64,000 bases of DNA from Tiliqua scincoides (Eukaryota; Chordata; Lepidosauria; Squamata; Scincidae). Positions 50,320-62,959 of the stretch are shown here, in pieces. Position 1 is the first letter of the stretch, and each line of letters begins with the position of its first letter. The stretch spans positions 1,993,001-2,057,000 of the forward strand of contig NC_089822.1 of the NCBI RefSeq assembly GCF_035046505.1, read 5' to 3'. Under the pieces are notes generated by a model that worked only from the letters and a program-made list of their open reading frames with translations, was not told the origin of the DNA and made no database searches. The translations under genes and the position numbers were made by a program.

Positions 50320-51400
50320 AATGCCTGCTGCTCTTGCTGTGGGTTTGTGCTTGTCACCAAAGCGGTTTTCCGATAAATCCACCAACTGACCAACCGTGAA
50401 AGTGCCCCCTGCTGGCCCACCATTCTCTGTTCTTTGAGTCCCTGAACATGTCACTGCCACCCCCACTTTTATGGAAGGGCAGTACCTCAAAGTACTGTCT
50501 TGTGGTGGGTGAGGTGGCCATCTGCATGCGCCTTATTCACCTCTACTCAGGAACCTGTAGGGCTGGCATTTCTGGGATCAGATCTCGGGGCAGGGGGCTA
50601 CATTGAGAGTCTAGGGCTGATTGCAGGCTCTTGATCTGTCTTGGTTTCAGGTTGGGAGAAATGACTGTCTTAACAGTGATCCTGGTGAATGGAGTGCAGA
50701 ATTGGTGGCAGGCTGAAGGCCAATTTATTTAAAATGCCCTGAAATTTTGTACTTTGGAAAGCAAGTTGTGTGTGTGATGCAGGCGTTGGGAATCCTTCTG
50801 TAGGTCACCCTTGTGAGGCTGTAGCACCCTGCACAGGGTGGTCCTGTTTCCATGTCCAGGACCCCAGTATCACCATCAGCCCCTCTTCTAGTCATTCTGC
50901 CTTTAACCTTTCTGAAATATTTTCTTCCAGGCTGTGAGGTTTTTCATAGGTGCCTGCCAGGTCTGTCTCACAAGTTCATTGATGTTCCCTTTGAAGCCGC
51001 TTTCTTTAATATTTTTTGCTGCTTTTTGCCTCTAATTCAGACTAGACTGTGCCTGCTAGTTCACCTAAAATATTCCCAGAAACCCTGTCTGAGAAGGAGG
51101 ATCCTGCCGTTGAGGATGCAGATGGCTGATGCTTCCAGTTCATGACGTGTTGTGGACAGCAACTTGGGCTGGATGGTCTCCCTTGAGGTTAGGTGCCCTG
51201 AAGCAGGAGTGGTCAGAAAGTGGCCCAGAAGCTTTTGCTTGACCACTGGGCAGTTTGTGGGGATTGCCAGCAACATGAGAGCAGTGGTGTGGATTCTTCA
51301 GCCGAAATGTTTCTGGCTCATTTCAGCCCTGCTCGGTTCTCCCTTGTGCCTTGAGGCTACTGACTACTGCTGGTGGGAGCAGAGTGGAGAGATGCAGTAG
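50320..51400. other. RPP25L downstream flank
   Basis: No exon or clear repeat is recognised. Confidence 0.3.
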
Positions 51401-51407
51401 TCTAGTA

Positions 51408-51774
51408 CAGGGGTCTCCAAACCCCGGCCTGGGGGCCAGATGCAGCCCACAGCAAGCATCTATCTGGCCCGTGGCCAGCCTCTTGTCCCCTGAAAACCTC
51501 TAGCCCACTTGGCCAAACGTGACTGGAACTGTGCTTTAGTTGCATCTAGAGGGTGCTCATGGGCCAGAGAGGTTGAATGAATGAGCCCATTCATTCATTT
51601 ATTCACTCATCTAAGTTCCTTCTCTAAATTTATTTATTTAAATAAATTTTGTTTATTTATAAATAAATTTCTATTTATTTAAATAAATTTTATATTTAAA
51701 TTTTTTTTTCTGGCCCTCAACACTGTGCCAGATATTTGATGCGGCTCTCTGGCCAAAAAGTTTGGAGACCCCTG
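51408..51774. mobile_element. hAT-like non-autonomous element
   Basis: The ends CAGGGGTCTCCAAACCCCGG and AAAGTTTGGAGACCCCTG are inverted over about 14 bp (CAGGGGTCTCCAAA). The flanks share CTAGTA (GTCTAGTA left, GCTAGTAG right), a probable shifted 8-bp duplication. The interior has an AT-rich TTTAAATAAA stretch at 51625-51705. Confidence 0.75.
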
Positions 51775-51779
51775 GCTAG

Positions 51780-52938
51780 TAGGGGCACTTAGAGCATCAG
51801 GCAAGCTTGAGGGCTGCCCATCCACCCCCTTGAAATGTCACAAGCATAAGAGTGTCTTGCTTAGGTTGAGGCGGAAAAGCAGGATTCTGCAGTGACAGGC
51901 CTGGAAATTCACTATGTGTGATCAAGATAGTCCATTTTTGAGATGTTTGGTATGAAGATTGTACCTTGTAAATGGCATAATCTGGCCACATTTCCGAAAA
52001 TTCTGGTGATAACAGCTGAGTTCTAAGTTGTTTTGCTCTGAACCAAATTATCTTCATGCTGTTTATAATCATTTTCTTGCTGTTTATAATCTCTCCCCCC
52101 CCCCCCCCCAAATACCTTAAATTGCTTCTTTTGGCAATTTTAGTGTGTCAGAAATGAAAAAATACTCCAGAGATATCTTCATTGGGCTCAAAGAAATGCA
52201 CTATGCTTTTTTTTAAAACTGTTAAAAGCCTTTATATTTCCCACTGTAAATCACAAGGGTGCAATATGTGCCTGTCTGGGGCATTGAAGTTGCCCTGGTG
52301 GAACAAGACTTCCAAAAGAAAAATGAAGGCCACTGTCGTGAATAAGCCACAGCAATGTGTAGTGGTGGTGGTGGTAGATGAGAAAAGGGAACGGCTGCAT
52401 CTTTGTGTGTGGTGTGCTTTTGCATGTGTGAACTTGTGTGGGAGCACATGTAGATAACATGTTGCTGCATGTATTTGTGTATATAATGCATGAGTTTTCA
52501 TGCAATAATAATGTGGTCTGCTTCTGCATGTGGCATATGACTTCTGTGAGTGGCATGCGCCTGCCATGGTGGTGCTGCTCCCCATCTACCCCTGGCTGTT
52601 TTGATGTATTGTCGTGAAATGTGCTGCTGCTGCCTCTGCCTGATGATGTTTTGTCATACAAGGAAATGGTGCTGCTGCTTCAAGACAGAGGCGTGGAAAG
52701 AATTTGGAAAGGGGACTGCCATTAGCTGAAGTGCTGCAGTCAAGGTGGAACAGGGCTCGTGGCTGCCTTTGCATGGGCAGTATGTTCTCCAAGAGGTTGC
52801 CTGTGTTGGTACCTTCCCAAATAAGTGTGGAGGGGGGGGTCATAATGATGGAGGAGAGGAGGGGAGGATTTGCCAGGTGCAAAGGCCAGTCATTAGTTGC
52901 CAATTGTTGATGGCAGCTGAGCACCTGCTGCACTGCTC
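51780..52938. other. Intergenic
   Basis: A C14-like run lies near 52096-52110. 52400-52520 is a GT/TG-rich stretch. No gene is recognised. Confidence 0.35.
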
Positions 52939-52946
52939 TTCTAGAG

Positions 52947-54383
52947 CAGTGGTTCTCAGACTGTGGGTCGGGACCCATTTGGTGGGTCGTGATCCGACTT
53001 CTGGTGGGTCGCAAGAAGCTGGTGGCAGCCATCTTGGAAGATGGCAAAAGACCTAGTTGGTGCCATTTTGGAAGTGGGCAAAGCCTGGGCGTCGCCATTT
53101 TAAGCGTCCTGGCATTGAGACATAACTAAGAGTGGCTTGCACATGTGCAAAGAAAGCAGTATGCTGCTTTTCCCCAGAAAACGTGCTGCTGCCTTCCAGC
53201 TGGACCTCCCTCTGTACTTGGAGGCTTCCCTCGGGGCCCAATCGCAGCCAGCCAGGCTTCTCCCCACCAACCTTTGTCAGCTTGGCTGCCTTGACTGGAT
53301 GGGCTGCCTTGGGGTTGCAAGACACAGCAGCTCTCCCCCCCCCACCGCAGCTGGACTGGGCTGGAGAGTGTAGGCGGAGACCTGAACACAGGGCTTGGGT
53401 GAGTAGAGGCAGATCTGCGCGATCTCCCCTCTTGTGAGCCTGCCTTGAAAGCAGCATCACCGCCGCCGCCACCCCATTGCCGTTCTTGTCCTCTGCATCA
53501 CGAACTCTCTTCCTCTCTGAAATTGCCTGGAAGCCACGATCCTTTCCTGCCCTGGCTAGCACGTCCTCTCTTTATATCTTTGCAGGGTTGAAGGGGGATC
53601 CCTGGTTGCCTGGCTGCCAAGAGAGCAGCCGGTCGGGGAGGGAGGGCAAGCCTGGCATGTGAGGGGGGACACCCAGGGAGAGTGCTGCTCCCCCAGCCGC
53701 TTCTCTGATGTGCACCCTTCCCCTCTTCTTACTTCTCTCTTAGGCTGCAATTTTGTCTACTCTTACCTGGGAGTAAGCCCCATTGCCAATAATGGGAGTC
53801 AATTCTTGAGTAGACATGCTTAGGCTTGGGGGAGATGAGGGGAAGCGTCCCTGCTTTTCTTCCTTCTGAGGGGGATACTACTGTTTTTGTTTCCTTTTCA
53901 AAAGCTCAAGCTACTTCTTGTATTGAGGTGCATAAGTTGGGTGCGCTTGTTTCTGCCTAGTGCTGAGCACAGTATCAATAGCCACATCAATGTTTGTTAG
54001 TTTCAAGCGCAATACAAGAAGTAGCTTGAGATTTTGTAAATCAAGACAGAAATATAAACAGTAGATAAATACACAAATACGTATTTTGTTCCAGATGTTT
54101 TATTTTTTGCTTGATAGCAATGGTAGTGAGGGCAGGGAGAATTGGAAGAAGCTTCTGAGCTGGAATACTGTCTCTTGTCATTTACAGTTTGAGTTTCTAG
54201 GCAAGGACTTCCTGCTTGATGACATCACTTCTGGCTCCGACATCAGCGATGTCACTTCCTGTTTGATGATGTCATTTCTGGCTATGACATTACTTCCAGG
54301 TTGCTGACATCACTTCCGGCGGGCCCCAGACAGATTGTCATTCTTAGAAGTGGGTCCCGGGCTGAAAAGGGTGAGAACCACTG
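52947..54383. mobile_element. 1.4-kb non-autonomous hAT element, intact ends
   Basis: It starts CAGTGGTTCTCAGACTGTGG and ends GGTGAGAACCACTG. It is flanked by TTCTAGAG at 52939-52946 and 54384-54391, a perfect 8-bp duplication. No transposase is encoded. The minus-strand open frame 53053-53562 has no recognisable domain. A small palindromic MITE is nested at about 53740-53830. The copy at 27855-28380 is a shorter relative. Confidence 0.9.
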
Positions 54384-54391
54384 TTCTAGAG

Positions 54392-55785
54392 GGCTCGCTA
54401 CACTGCACTGGCAGCAAAATGCTGCTAGTGGTTTATGGCTTCAATAAAACCATCGGTTGACAATATCTAAGCCCTGGGAAGGAGAGAGAGAAGGAATACA
54501 CAATCGTTTGCTGCAGAGTCAAAGGTCCACCACATGTTTAGCTTTGCCATAAATCACAGCCTGATTCTGTAGCGTCACCACCTGCCTGGCTGCTGAGCAA
54601 GTGAAGTGGTGACATCTTTGACTGGGCAGGCAAATGAACTGCAAGATACAGAGAAACCAAGCCTAGGAAGCAGCCACCTTAAGACCACCAACCTTTGCTG
54701 CCTTCAGGAGTTTCAAGGCTCAAGAAATACTGAGCCTCCGAGAAGGGGGCCTGGGAACTTGGGGCTGCTGCCTGGCAGAGCAGGGGCCAGGGAGGGCAGG
54801 CGGCAGGCGTCTTTTAAGATATCCGTGAGGTGGTGATGGGAGGTTATATGCAGTGTGAAGAAGAGGGGGAAGGAGAGGAGAGACATTTTCTTGTGCTCTC
54901 ATAAGCTTTTGCTTAGCCACTGCCCCCAGGGTAGAGGAGGAGGAGGCACGGGTGTGCCCAGCAGCGCATCAGAACACTTGCCATAAAGACTGGGCTGCAC
55001 CAGGACTGGAAGGATGGGGGGGGGGAATTTCACTGACAACAGGATAGGAAAAATTAAGCCCAGTCCACAGGGACACATTTGATCCCTGTTGCGTTTATGC
55101 AACGTTGGGCAAACGTGGTTTAGTAAAATCAATTCTCCATCTTTGTAATCAAATTGGAGCCTTCTTCTCTGCATTTGTGCATCAAGGCTGATGCTGGGGG
55201 GCAGTGACTAAGGGTGCCACAGAAAAGATTTGGGGCTCGGCTTGGCTGATCCCCTCCGGTTCAGCCACAACAGCCCACAACAGAGAAGGAAGTCGTAGCC
55301 CAAGTGTAGTACATGCACAGGCCAATCTTTCCAAACGTTTTTCAGGCTCCATAGAGGGTTCCGAGGAATTCTGATCAGAGGCCGGAAAGGATCATAGAAC
55401 AAGCCATCACATTCTGGATAGCATAATATTCTGTCAGCTGCTTGTTGTGCATTTCACTGTTCATCATGTTCCTCTCCCTTGCTTGAGCCTTTCGGGGGGG
55501 GGGGGGGTCCCACAGCACATCCCAAGCAAAGTACGCGAAATTAGGTATTTTAATCTCTCCTGTAAAAAATCAGCCCTGTAATCCTAATAGGATGGAACAA
55601 CTCCATTCATTATTTGAATAGTGCTCTGAGGAATTATAATCTGCTTTTCAACTCTCATGCATTCTCAGAGCAGAGAACAGCATTTAAAACTAAAATTGTA
55701 TATGTACATAAATGTACATTCAATTTTCAGTCAAAATGAGCGGCTAAATGATTTTAGCTGCAGGGCCATCTCAGTAGATTTCATC
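54392..55785. other. Intergenic
   Basis: No gene or clear repeat is recognised. G runs lie at 55016-55026 and 55495-55507. Confidence 0.3.
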
Positions 55786-56020
55786 ACATGCGGAGTTTGT
55801 GGCCCCAAGATGTGGTGATGGCCACTAGACTAGATGGCTTGAAAAGGAGATAAGCACATACATCTGCAGCAGGAGGAGTTCAGCAGCAGCTACCAATCAC
55901 GACTAGATGCCTCCTCCAGGTCAACACAGGTGTGTGTGGGAACACCAGTTGCTGGGAGCAACAGGGATCAGGCCCCTTCATGGGGTGTCTGCTTCTTACT
56001 GGCCATTTTGGGGGTCAGGG
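55785..56020 (+). mobile_element. Worn CR1-related 3' tail
   Basis: GGAGTTTGTGGCCCCAAGAT, GGTGATGGCCACTAGACTAG and GATGGCTTGAAAAGGAGATA follow the order of a CR1 tail of a different, older subfamily. A similar tail lies at 60435-60720. Confidence 0.55.
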
Positions 56021-56053
56021 TGCTGGACCTTTGCTCATATCCAACAGAGATCT

Positions 56054-56150
56054 CATGAACCTCTTCTCTTCCAGGTTTCCTCCACTCAGACCTTTACCAC
56101 TGGCTGTCTCCTCTTCTGTTTGACCTAGAAGAGCAGCATGATGAGCTTCA
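56054..56150 (+). repeat. 95-bp direct repeat, first copy
   Basis: CCTCTTCTCTTCC, GGTTTCCTCCACTC, CACTGGCTGTCTC and GACCTAGAAGAGCAGCATGA recur in order at 56946-57035, about 890 bp on. The family is not recognised. Confidence 0.75.
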
Positions 56151-56945
56151 AAACCTGTTGGAAAAAAAAGCATCTCAGGCAGCCACAGAGCGAGGCCAAA
56201 CTCTGGTTGGCTCTTGAGTGGAGATCCTGCGTTAAGGGCATGCAGGGCTTCAACAGAAGATGCTCCCTTAATTGTCAGAGACTGCCTAGACTGGAAAGGA
56301 AGCAGAGCTGACCATAAAGGGCCAATTCATTTTTGGCCCTTGGTGATCAGGGAGGCACCCTTGGGAGAAGGGAATTGGGCTCAGGCTGCATAGGGCCTGT
56401 GAAACTTGCAGCATGAATGTTCTACATTTGGGGATGGCACCCATCGGCCATTTGGCTGTTACATCCTGAACAACTGCAGTTTCCACACTGTCTCCAAAGG
56501 CAAGTCCACCTGTGTCACCTTACAGCAGTCCAGGGGAGAGGCCATCAAGAATGCACAAATGGGTCAAGATCCCACTTTCCCAGGAAGGGGTGATATCTGG
56601 TATATTGGCTGAAGCCGAGAGAATATGTTCCGGCCACTGCTTCCACTGAGGATCCAAGAGGAGGCCTGGGTTCAGGAGTGCTTCCAAAGTGATTATTGTG
56701 CTGCAGGTTTTTTCTTTCATCTACCAGAGTCACTAATGGAAACTGGCAAAGCCCATTAAAATCACATTAGCTGTTTTCTGCCTGCTGCATCTGATTAAAC
56801 AGGCTGTTGAGCACCCGGAACCTTGCTTGGAAGTGTGTGTGAGTTTTTCACATTTTCCTGTACCCCAGCAGCAAAAAGGCATGCGGCAACTTATGTCCAA
56901 TTAGCACGAGACTGATGTCTTTACCTCTGCAGCTCCTGGTCTCAT

Positions 56946-57035
56946 GGACCTCTTCTCTTCCTGGTTTCCTCCACTCCTCAGGCCTTTGCCACTGGCTGTC
57001 TCTTCTTCTGTTTGACCTAGAAGAGCAGCATGATT
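56946..57035 (+). repeat. 95-bp direct repeat, second copy
   Basis: It matches 56054-56150 with a few changes (CCTCTTCTCTTCCTGGTTTC, GACCTAGAAGAGCAGCATGA). The sequence between the copies shows no gene. Confidence 0.75.
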
Positions 57036-57543
57036 TTCCACCCACCCTCCTGTCCTGGGGTCTCTTGCTTCCCTTTGCTGACTGCCTTCTCAGACTTCTA
57101 TCCCATCCTTTCCTCACCATCCTGTCTTGGCTCCCTCTCCTCCCCAGCCCTAGACCTGACAGCACACAGAGATGGAATCAGATTAGGCCTCCTTGTAGCA
57201 CAGGAACCCACCATGGTGGCACACAGCAAGAGTCCATTTTTGTTGCAAATGTTTCAGGTAGGCTTGTTAATGGGAGAGGCAAAGAATGTTTTAGGACCCT
57301 AAAGGTCTGCCCTCAACTGGAGGAAATCTTGTTCAGCTTTTCACACACATACCTGGCTTTTGAGAATTCAGCAGCTATGGCCCACCTGCTTTCAAGTCAT
57401 GAGGTTTAGATCCTTGATTTTTTTTTTAAATGCAATATGCTCAGGATGCTGAACTCTAAAGCTACCAAGAGCTGTGCATTTTCTGCACTCATGCAGGCAC
57501 AGATTACTACACAATGTAACTTTTCCCACTGTATAAATGTATT

Positions 57544-57765
57544 CTGGAAAGCCAGGATGGTGTACTGGTTTGGGAATTTGACTTAAGAGCCAGGTTCAAA
57601 TCCCTACTCAGCCATAAAGCTTCTTGGGTGACCTTGGGCTGGTCATTATTTCTCAGCCTCACCTACCTCACAGGGTTATTGTGAGGACTTAAAGAGGAGA
57701 GGAGCTATGTATTCCTTCCTGAGCTCCTTGGAGAACGGTCAGTATAAACATATGAAAAATAAATG
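57544..57765 (+). mobile_element. MIR-like tRNA-derived SINE
   Basis: A box A-like GGATGGTGTACTGG and a box B GGTTCAAATCC at about 57593 mark the RNA polymerase III promoter. These are followed by GGTGACCTTGGGCTGGTCA and CCTACCTCACAGGGTTATTG, which correspond to the core and tail of MIR-type SINEs. It ends near an AAATAAATGC tail. Confidence 0.8.
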
Positions 57766-57769
57766 CCTA

Positions 57770-58500
57770 TTCCACTCTTCGCTCTCCCTGTATCCTGTCC
57801 TAACCTGAATCACACTGGCACCTGTCTGTCTTAATGACAAACCTGACACCGTAGTAATCAAATGATTACTTTTGGGCTTCGCTGAGCATAATTTTGTGGT
57901 GATTAGAACTGATAGTGTTGCCTTCTGAGCACTGATGATTTATGGGCCTCCATTTCCTGGAGAGCTGTCGCTGGTGCTTTACATCAATGAGAAGATCAAG
58001 ACTTTCATGCAAGCATGTTTCAGAGGTGTCTTAAAGCTTCACAGAGGGAAGTAGATTTAAGTAGATTCCTTGTACATAGACTGGACTGTAGTTCCAGGCC
58101 TCCCATTCCAAACACAGACAGCACATATACGTATCCTTTACTTCTCCCTGCAGTGTGTGTCTTGCTGGCTTGCCTCTTTCAGAAACCATCAACTTCTACA
58201 GTCTCGAGGGCTGCTGTACTCTCCAGACAGCAGTCCAGGAGTCCCATACCATCAACTTCATTGTAAACATGGGCAACACAGTTGTGGACCAGATGAGCAC
58301 AACATATAACTATGCACAGTTCCATAGTCCATGCAATATACCCCCAAAGGAGGCTGAACCTTCTACGCACATCTAGGGGTCTCCAAAGGCTATAATAATT
58401 GCTTCAGAGACCACAACTGGCCTAAAAGCCACCAGCTGGCTTATTCCTGATTCCCATCTAAAGAAAGAAAACAGATCATTTTAATTCTTTCTACTATAGT
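57770..58500. other. Intergenic
   Basis: No gene or clear repeat is recognised. Confidence 0.3.
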
Positions 58501-58529
58501 GGGAGAGGGTTTCTAGTGCGTTTGTTAAG

Positions 58530-58925
58530 CTCCACGTTCATCAAATCAGGACCATTCTGGTGACCTTGGGTTCTTGTTGGTTTAGTTTTCCATAAAAACC
58601 AGGGCATATTATGAGTAAAAGTGCTTGTGTGGTTCAGTTTTGCTTTCCATAGGATTTAATACATTTTCCTTGTTAGCTTGGAGGGGGAGAACTTCCTTCT
58701 CAAGTGTTTTTTTAGGGCCCACGTTCATTGGATTGGGACCACTCTGGTGGCATTGCATTCCTTTTGGCCTGCCCTTCTAAGTGGATTGAGGCACATTTGC
58801 CTACTCATGAGCAAACCTGTAGCTCAGTTTCACTTTCCATAGGCCTGAATACATTTTCCTTGTCAGTTATCAGTTTGTTAGTTTCACGGGTCACAACCCA
58901 CAGTTAGAGAACTGCCCTAGAGGAC
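58530..58925. repeat. Worn hAT-like element with a 190-bp internal duplication
   Basis: CACGTTCAT starts similar blocks at 58532 and 58721, both ending in ATACATTTTCCTTGT. The right end, GGGTCACAACCCACAGTTAG then AGAACTG, is the reverse of a hAT end (CAGTTCTCTAACTGTGGGTT). The left end is not identified. Confidence 0.55.
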
Positions 58926-58959
58926 TAGTAAGGATCCAAGATGCTCTTGACAGGATGGA

Positions 58960-59880
58960 AAACCAGGCAAACTCAAATAAACTAGATTGATGTAAAGTTC
59001 TGCATTTGGGCAGAAAAAAAATCACAAGTGCAAATATAAGACTGGGGATACTTGCCTGGGCAGAAGCATGCATGAAAAGGATCTAGGCATTTTAGTGGAT
59101 AATAAGGTAAACATGAGACGGTTGTATGACAGGACAGCAACACAGGTAAGGGCTATTCCAGGCTGTACTGAAAGAAATTTGTTTGCCTTTACCCCACATT
59201 TGTGGGGATCCAAGACAGCAATATATATAGTATCATTAAAATTACAGATCTACAACATATAAAAGTATGCATTTATACATATATTTACATTTCTGTTTAC
59301 ATTTATACATACAAATGTATAACATCCAGTGTGTGAAATGGTACTGCTGGGTTCTACTTTAGTCAGACTCCACTTGGAATTTTGTGTCCAGTTCTGGGGG
59401 CTGCAGTTAAAGAGGGATACTGACAAGCTGGAACTGGTCCAGAGGAGGTTGACCTGGAAAGTAAGAGGGCAGACCTCCTATGGGGACAGGTTGAATGGAA
59501 CTGGGTGTGTTGAGTTTGGAGAAGAGACAGAAGACGTGACATGGCAACCATCCACAAATATCTGTGGAGCTATTTTGGGAAGATGGAACAGATTTGTTCT
59601 CAATTGCTCCAGAGGCCAGGACCCAGGAAAATGGGTTTAAACTACAAGAAGGGAGATTTTTGATTAAACATTAGGAAGAACTTCCTTATGGTATGAACTG
59701 TTTGAAGTGGAAGAGTCTGTCTGCGAAGGTGGTAGACTCTCTTGTTGGAGAAGTCCAACAAGCAGTGGCTGGATAGCCATCTGTCTGGGATTCTGTGTTG
59801 CCTGCACAGGGGGTTGGGCAGGGACCCTGTAGATCCCTTCCACCTCTTTGAAGTTCAGATTCCAATTCCAGTAAAACCAG
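58960..59880 (+). mobile_element. CR1-type LINE, end of ORF2 and 3' tail, older subfamily
   Basis: 58980-59160 encodes a worn KDLGILVDNKVNM block. 59329-59450 encodes LVRLHLEFCVQFWGLQLKRD and LELVQRRLT. The 3' tail follows (GGAAGAACTTCCTTATGGTA, GGGACCCTGTAGATCCCTTC). Several frame changes make it dead. It differs from the 17637 subfamily in the tail. Confidence 0.8.
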
Positions 59881-59884
59881 CCAG

Positions 59885-60430
59885 CTCCCATTGTACGTGT
59901 GTCACCTAGAGCTGTTTCCTCCCCCCCCCCCGTCACCATTAACACTGGCACAGTAAGCTTCCTTCCTCCCATCTCTCTGCACACTATGGGCTGTTCAGTA
60001 CCTGGTCCTGACTCTGGAGACATTATTGGGCAAGATGACCTCTCCTGGCCACATCAAAGTGAGGGTTGTGCTGAAAAGCACATATCCCAGGGTTGTGATA
60101 TATCCCAGAGAGAAGTGTGAAATTTTTTTGTGGAGGGGGGAATATTTTGACAGACTACTGACACAGGAGCTCAACGTTCCAAAGGTCCCTCCGAACCAGA
60201 TTAGTGCCCTCTCATTCTTTCTCCCCCTTTAATGCTCAACACAGAAGTGCTGAAAATTGACTCCTGACTTCCTAGCAATGCTCTTTGCTCCTGTCCAGGT
60301 CACCCCACCAGGGAATTCCCAGATGTCCCTCCCAAGCCCACCCTGGAAGAGTCCGGCCTCCTGCAACCTTTCATTCTCCTGGCAAGATGTCTCCCCCTCT
60401 CACCGCTGCAGAAAGACTCCTTCACACAAT
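59885..60430. other. Intergenic
   Basis: No gene or clear repeat is recognised. Confidence 0.3.
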
Positions 60431-60434
60431 GCCC

Positions 60435-60720
60435 AATGATGGGGATTCCCTTGTCACAGGGTGTGATGACAGCCATTCGCTCTGATGGCTTCAGAAGGGG
60501 AGCAGGCACATTCACAGAGGTCCAGTGACCGCTACTAGTCATGATGCCTCCACACTACCTCCAAGCTCAGAAGCAACTGCCAGCCAGTCCTGGTGAGCAA
60601 ACAATGGAGGAGGGTTGTCATCCCTCATGAACTTCCCAGAGGCACCGATTAGCCACTGTGGGCCACTGGGTTGGATGAACCTGCTCATCATCTTCCTCTC
60701 TCTTTCTGAATCCCACCTAC
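60435..60720 (+). mobile_element. Worn CR1-related 3' tail
   Basis: ATTCCCTTGTCACAGGGTGT, GATGACAGCCATTCGCTCTG and GGCTTCAGAAGGGGAGCAGG match the layout of the tail at 55785-56020. Confidence 0.5.
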
Positions 60721-60724
60721 TTGG

Positions 60725-62580
60725 CAAGTAAGTCCTCTTTTTGCTTCTTGGTGGTATCTTCACCTCTCCCATCCATGTATGTTGGGCTGACGAGTCTGTG
60801 TTTCACCAGAAGGCACTTGGTCACTTTCACCCACCTGTCTTCATTGCAGCTGAAACAAGTTTTCCCTTGCAAACAAACACCCTCACCCCCCACAAATTCT
60901 TGCTTGCAACAAAAGCAGCAGAGAGGCAAGTCCAGAGTAAGTTGATGCTGCTCTGCTGCATCTACTCAGACCTGTGCCAGCTCTATAACTAGCACAAGTC
61001 CTCATGGACCTGGGTCAGAGGATTGAGGCCGGGAAGGGGGTTAGCATATTGGCATGCAAAGTTTGGGTCAGAAGATTATTAAAATTCAAGGCAGTTTTCC
61101 ATTGCTGGAGATAAGGTGGTAGTCGGGATGCACTCTCACTATGGTGATGCTTAAACATTCTTTCTATGTTTTAGTCAACATTCTGAAGAAAGACTGGGCA
61201 CCCCCAGAGCACATGTGGCATGCAAGCTTTGCCTACATGGAAATGTTCCCAAAACATCCTCTGCCATTGATGGCCAAGATCCTCTCAGCCAAGCAACACT
61301 TGCTCCGGCAATCCCTGGGCAAATGTGTGAAAATGTGGGATGTGGAGAAGACTGCAACAGTGGGTTAGGCTGGCCTAGATTTTTTCAGGGTCCCTCTGGC
61401 ACTTTCATTTTATGCCCTCCTTATTCTAACTCGCACCCCCTGCATTTTTGTTTAAAAAAAGAAGACTCTTGATGGAGAAAGATGGAAGCACAGCATGAGC
61501 CTCTATGATGATAATCTCCATGCTTTGTTATCACAATCTTTTCCAGCAAGATTAAGGCCTCTCAGAAATCTCCCTGCTGACAATTAGGAGCACTTTGGCT
61601 CCTTAATGTCTCACTTGAACTCCAGTGAAAGAAAACCTCTTGAGATTTTCCCTGGTGGGAAGGCCTGAAAGGAGAGTCAGGACCTTGGACAGCACACACA
61701 GTGGGGAGGGGAGACCAGCCAGACACAGCCCCCCCCCATTCCACTGCCAGTTCACCATCTTCATGTTCTCCAAATGCAGGCAAGGGGGCTGCCTTAGAAG
61801 GTTGCTTGGAGGGCATTCCCAGCACACTACGCTGAAGCACCAGTTTTCACTGACCTTGAAACCTTTCAGGCTTAATTCAAGCAGATGGTTGTGGACCTCT
61901 CATAACTTCTCGGTCAAGTGTCCCTCATAGGACTGCAGTGGTGATCAAAAGAGTCACACCAACCAGAGCTCCTGACAGGCATGGTGCGGCACAAAAAAGT
62001 GTGTCAGCAACTAGAGTCCTGGAGCCAAGAATGGCAGATCCAGGCCACTTGGGGCTTATTCTCGGCTACGGCTGCTGTTTATGGAGCCCTCGTGCACTGA
62101 AGTTCTGGGCTGGAGTTCTTAGAATGCAGCACAAGAGCCCTTTCATTTTATCAGGGATGCAGCGAAATGAGGGCACCAGGGGGGGTTTTGTACTTTTAAT
62201 TTCATACACTGCTGTTCATCCTGAACTCCTGAGATAAAGGTCAAGGCCCCAACCGGAAATATCTTTGTAACAGCTATAAGAGCTGGGCCCTGGGCTACAG
62301 AAGGGCCCTTCACCTCCATTTCATGCAGCCCTCCCCGCCTCTCAGTGCCCAGCAGTTTACCCAAATGCCAATCTTCATTTGCCAGTGAGCTCCCCCAGTG
62401 ATGTCCAACTCATTCAGAAGAAACGCCATCACTTGTCTCGGCCTCTCGCAGTTTCTGCACTGCCCAGCAGATGGCAGAGACGATGCAATGTCTAACCTGA
62501 GGAATGGGTTTGCGAGGCTCCTCTCCCGCTCCTCTCAGCTTGGTCTCTATGCAATACATTCATACAACAAAGTTGTTCAA
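60725..62580. other. Intergenic
   Basis: Short open frames, including 61141-61368, show no recognisable domain, splice pattern or repeat. Nothing is called. Confidence 0.3.
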
Positions 62581-62591
62581 ATGTCGTTTAC

Positions 62592-62749
62592 CAGGGGCGT
62601 GTGGTGGGTGGGGAGGCAGAGCCTCTCCACCAGAGTCCTTTGAAATGCACTGCCACGTGAGGCACCCACAACCCATGTGCTCTGCCTGCCTGCTTCTCTG
62701 CCCTCCCTCCTATGCGTGTGGGTTCCTCCCCATCCACCACACATCCCTG
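62592..62749. mobile_element. hAT MITE with target duplication
   Basis: It starts CAGGGGCGTGTGGTGGGTGG and ends CCATCCACCACACATCCCTG. Flanks are TCGTTTAC (62584-62591) and TTGTTTAC (62750-62757), an 8-bp duplication with one mismatch. The arms match the MITEs at 955-1125 and 22341-22614. Confidence 0.85.
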
Positions 62750-62959
62750 TTGTTTACATGGGTCACTAGTCCCACACAAGAGGCCATTACAGTATATTCT
62801 AAAAGACATTCATGTTAAGGGTCAACTGAAATATTTTCTGAGTGCAATAAATTTTTTAGAATGGATATATGGGGAAAAAAAATACATATTGTTAATAATA
62901 GTGACAAGATGGAAGACTAATGCTGACCATAGAAGGACCTGGTGTGTTATTTGAGAAAG

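Noticed and set aside
53053-53562. 169-codon minus-strand open frame inside the hAT element
   Set aside because: No hAT transposase motifs (no zinc finger, no dimerisation block). It lies in a GC-rich interior.
56915-57409. 164-codon plus-strand open frame
   Set aside because: Leucine/proline-rich, overlaps a direct repeat, and has no family signature or splice support.
61141-61368. 75-codon plus-strand open frame
   Set aside because: No recognised domain, splice context or repeat; length is within chance.
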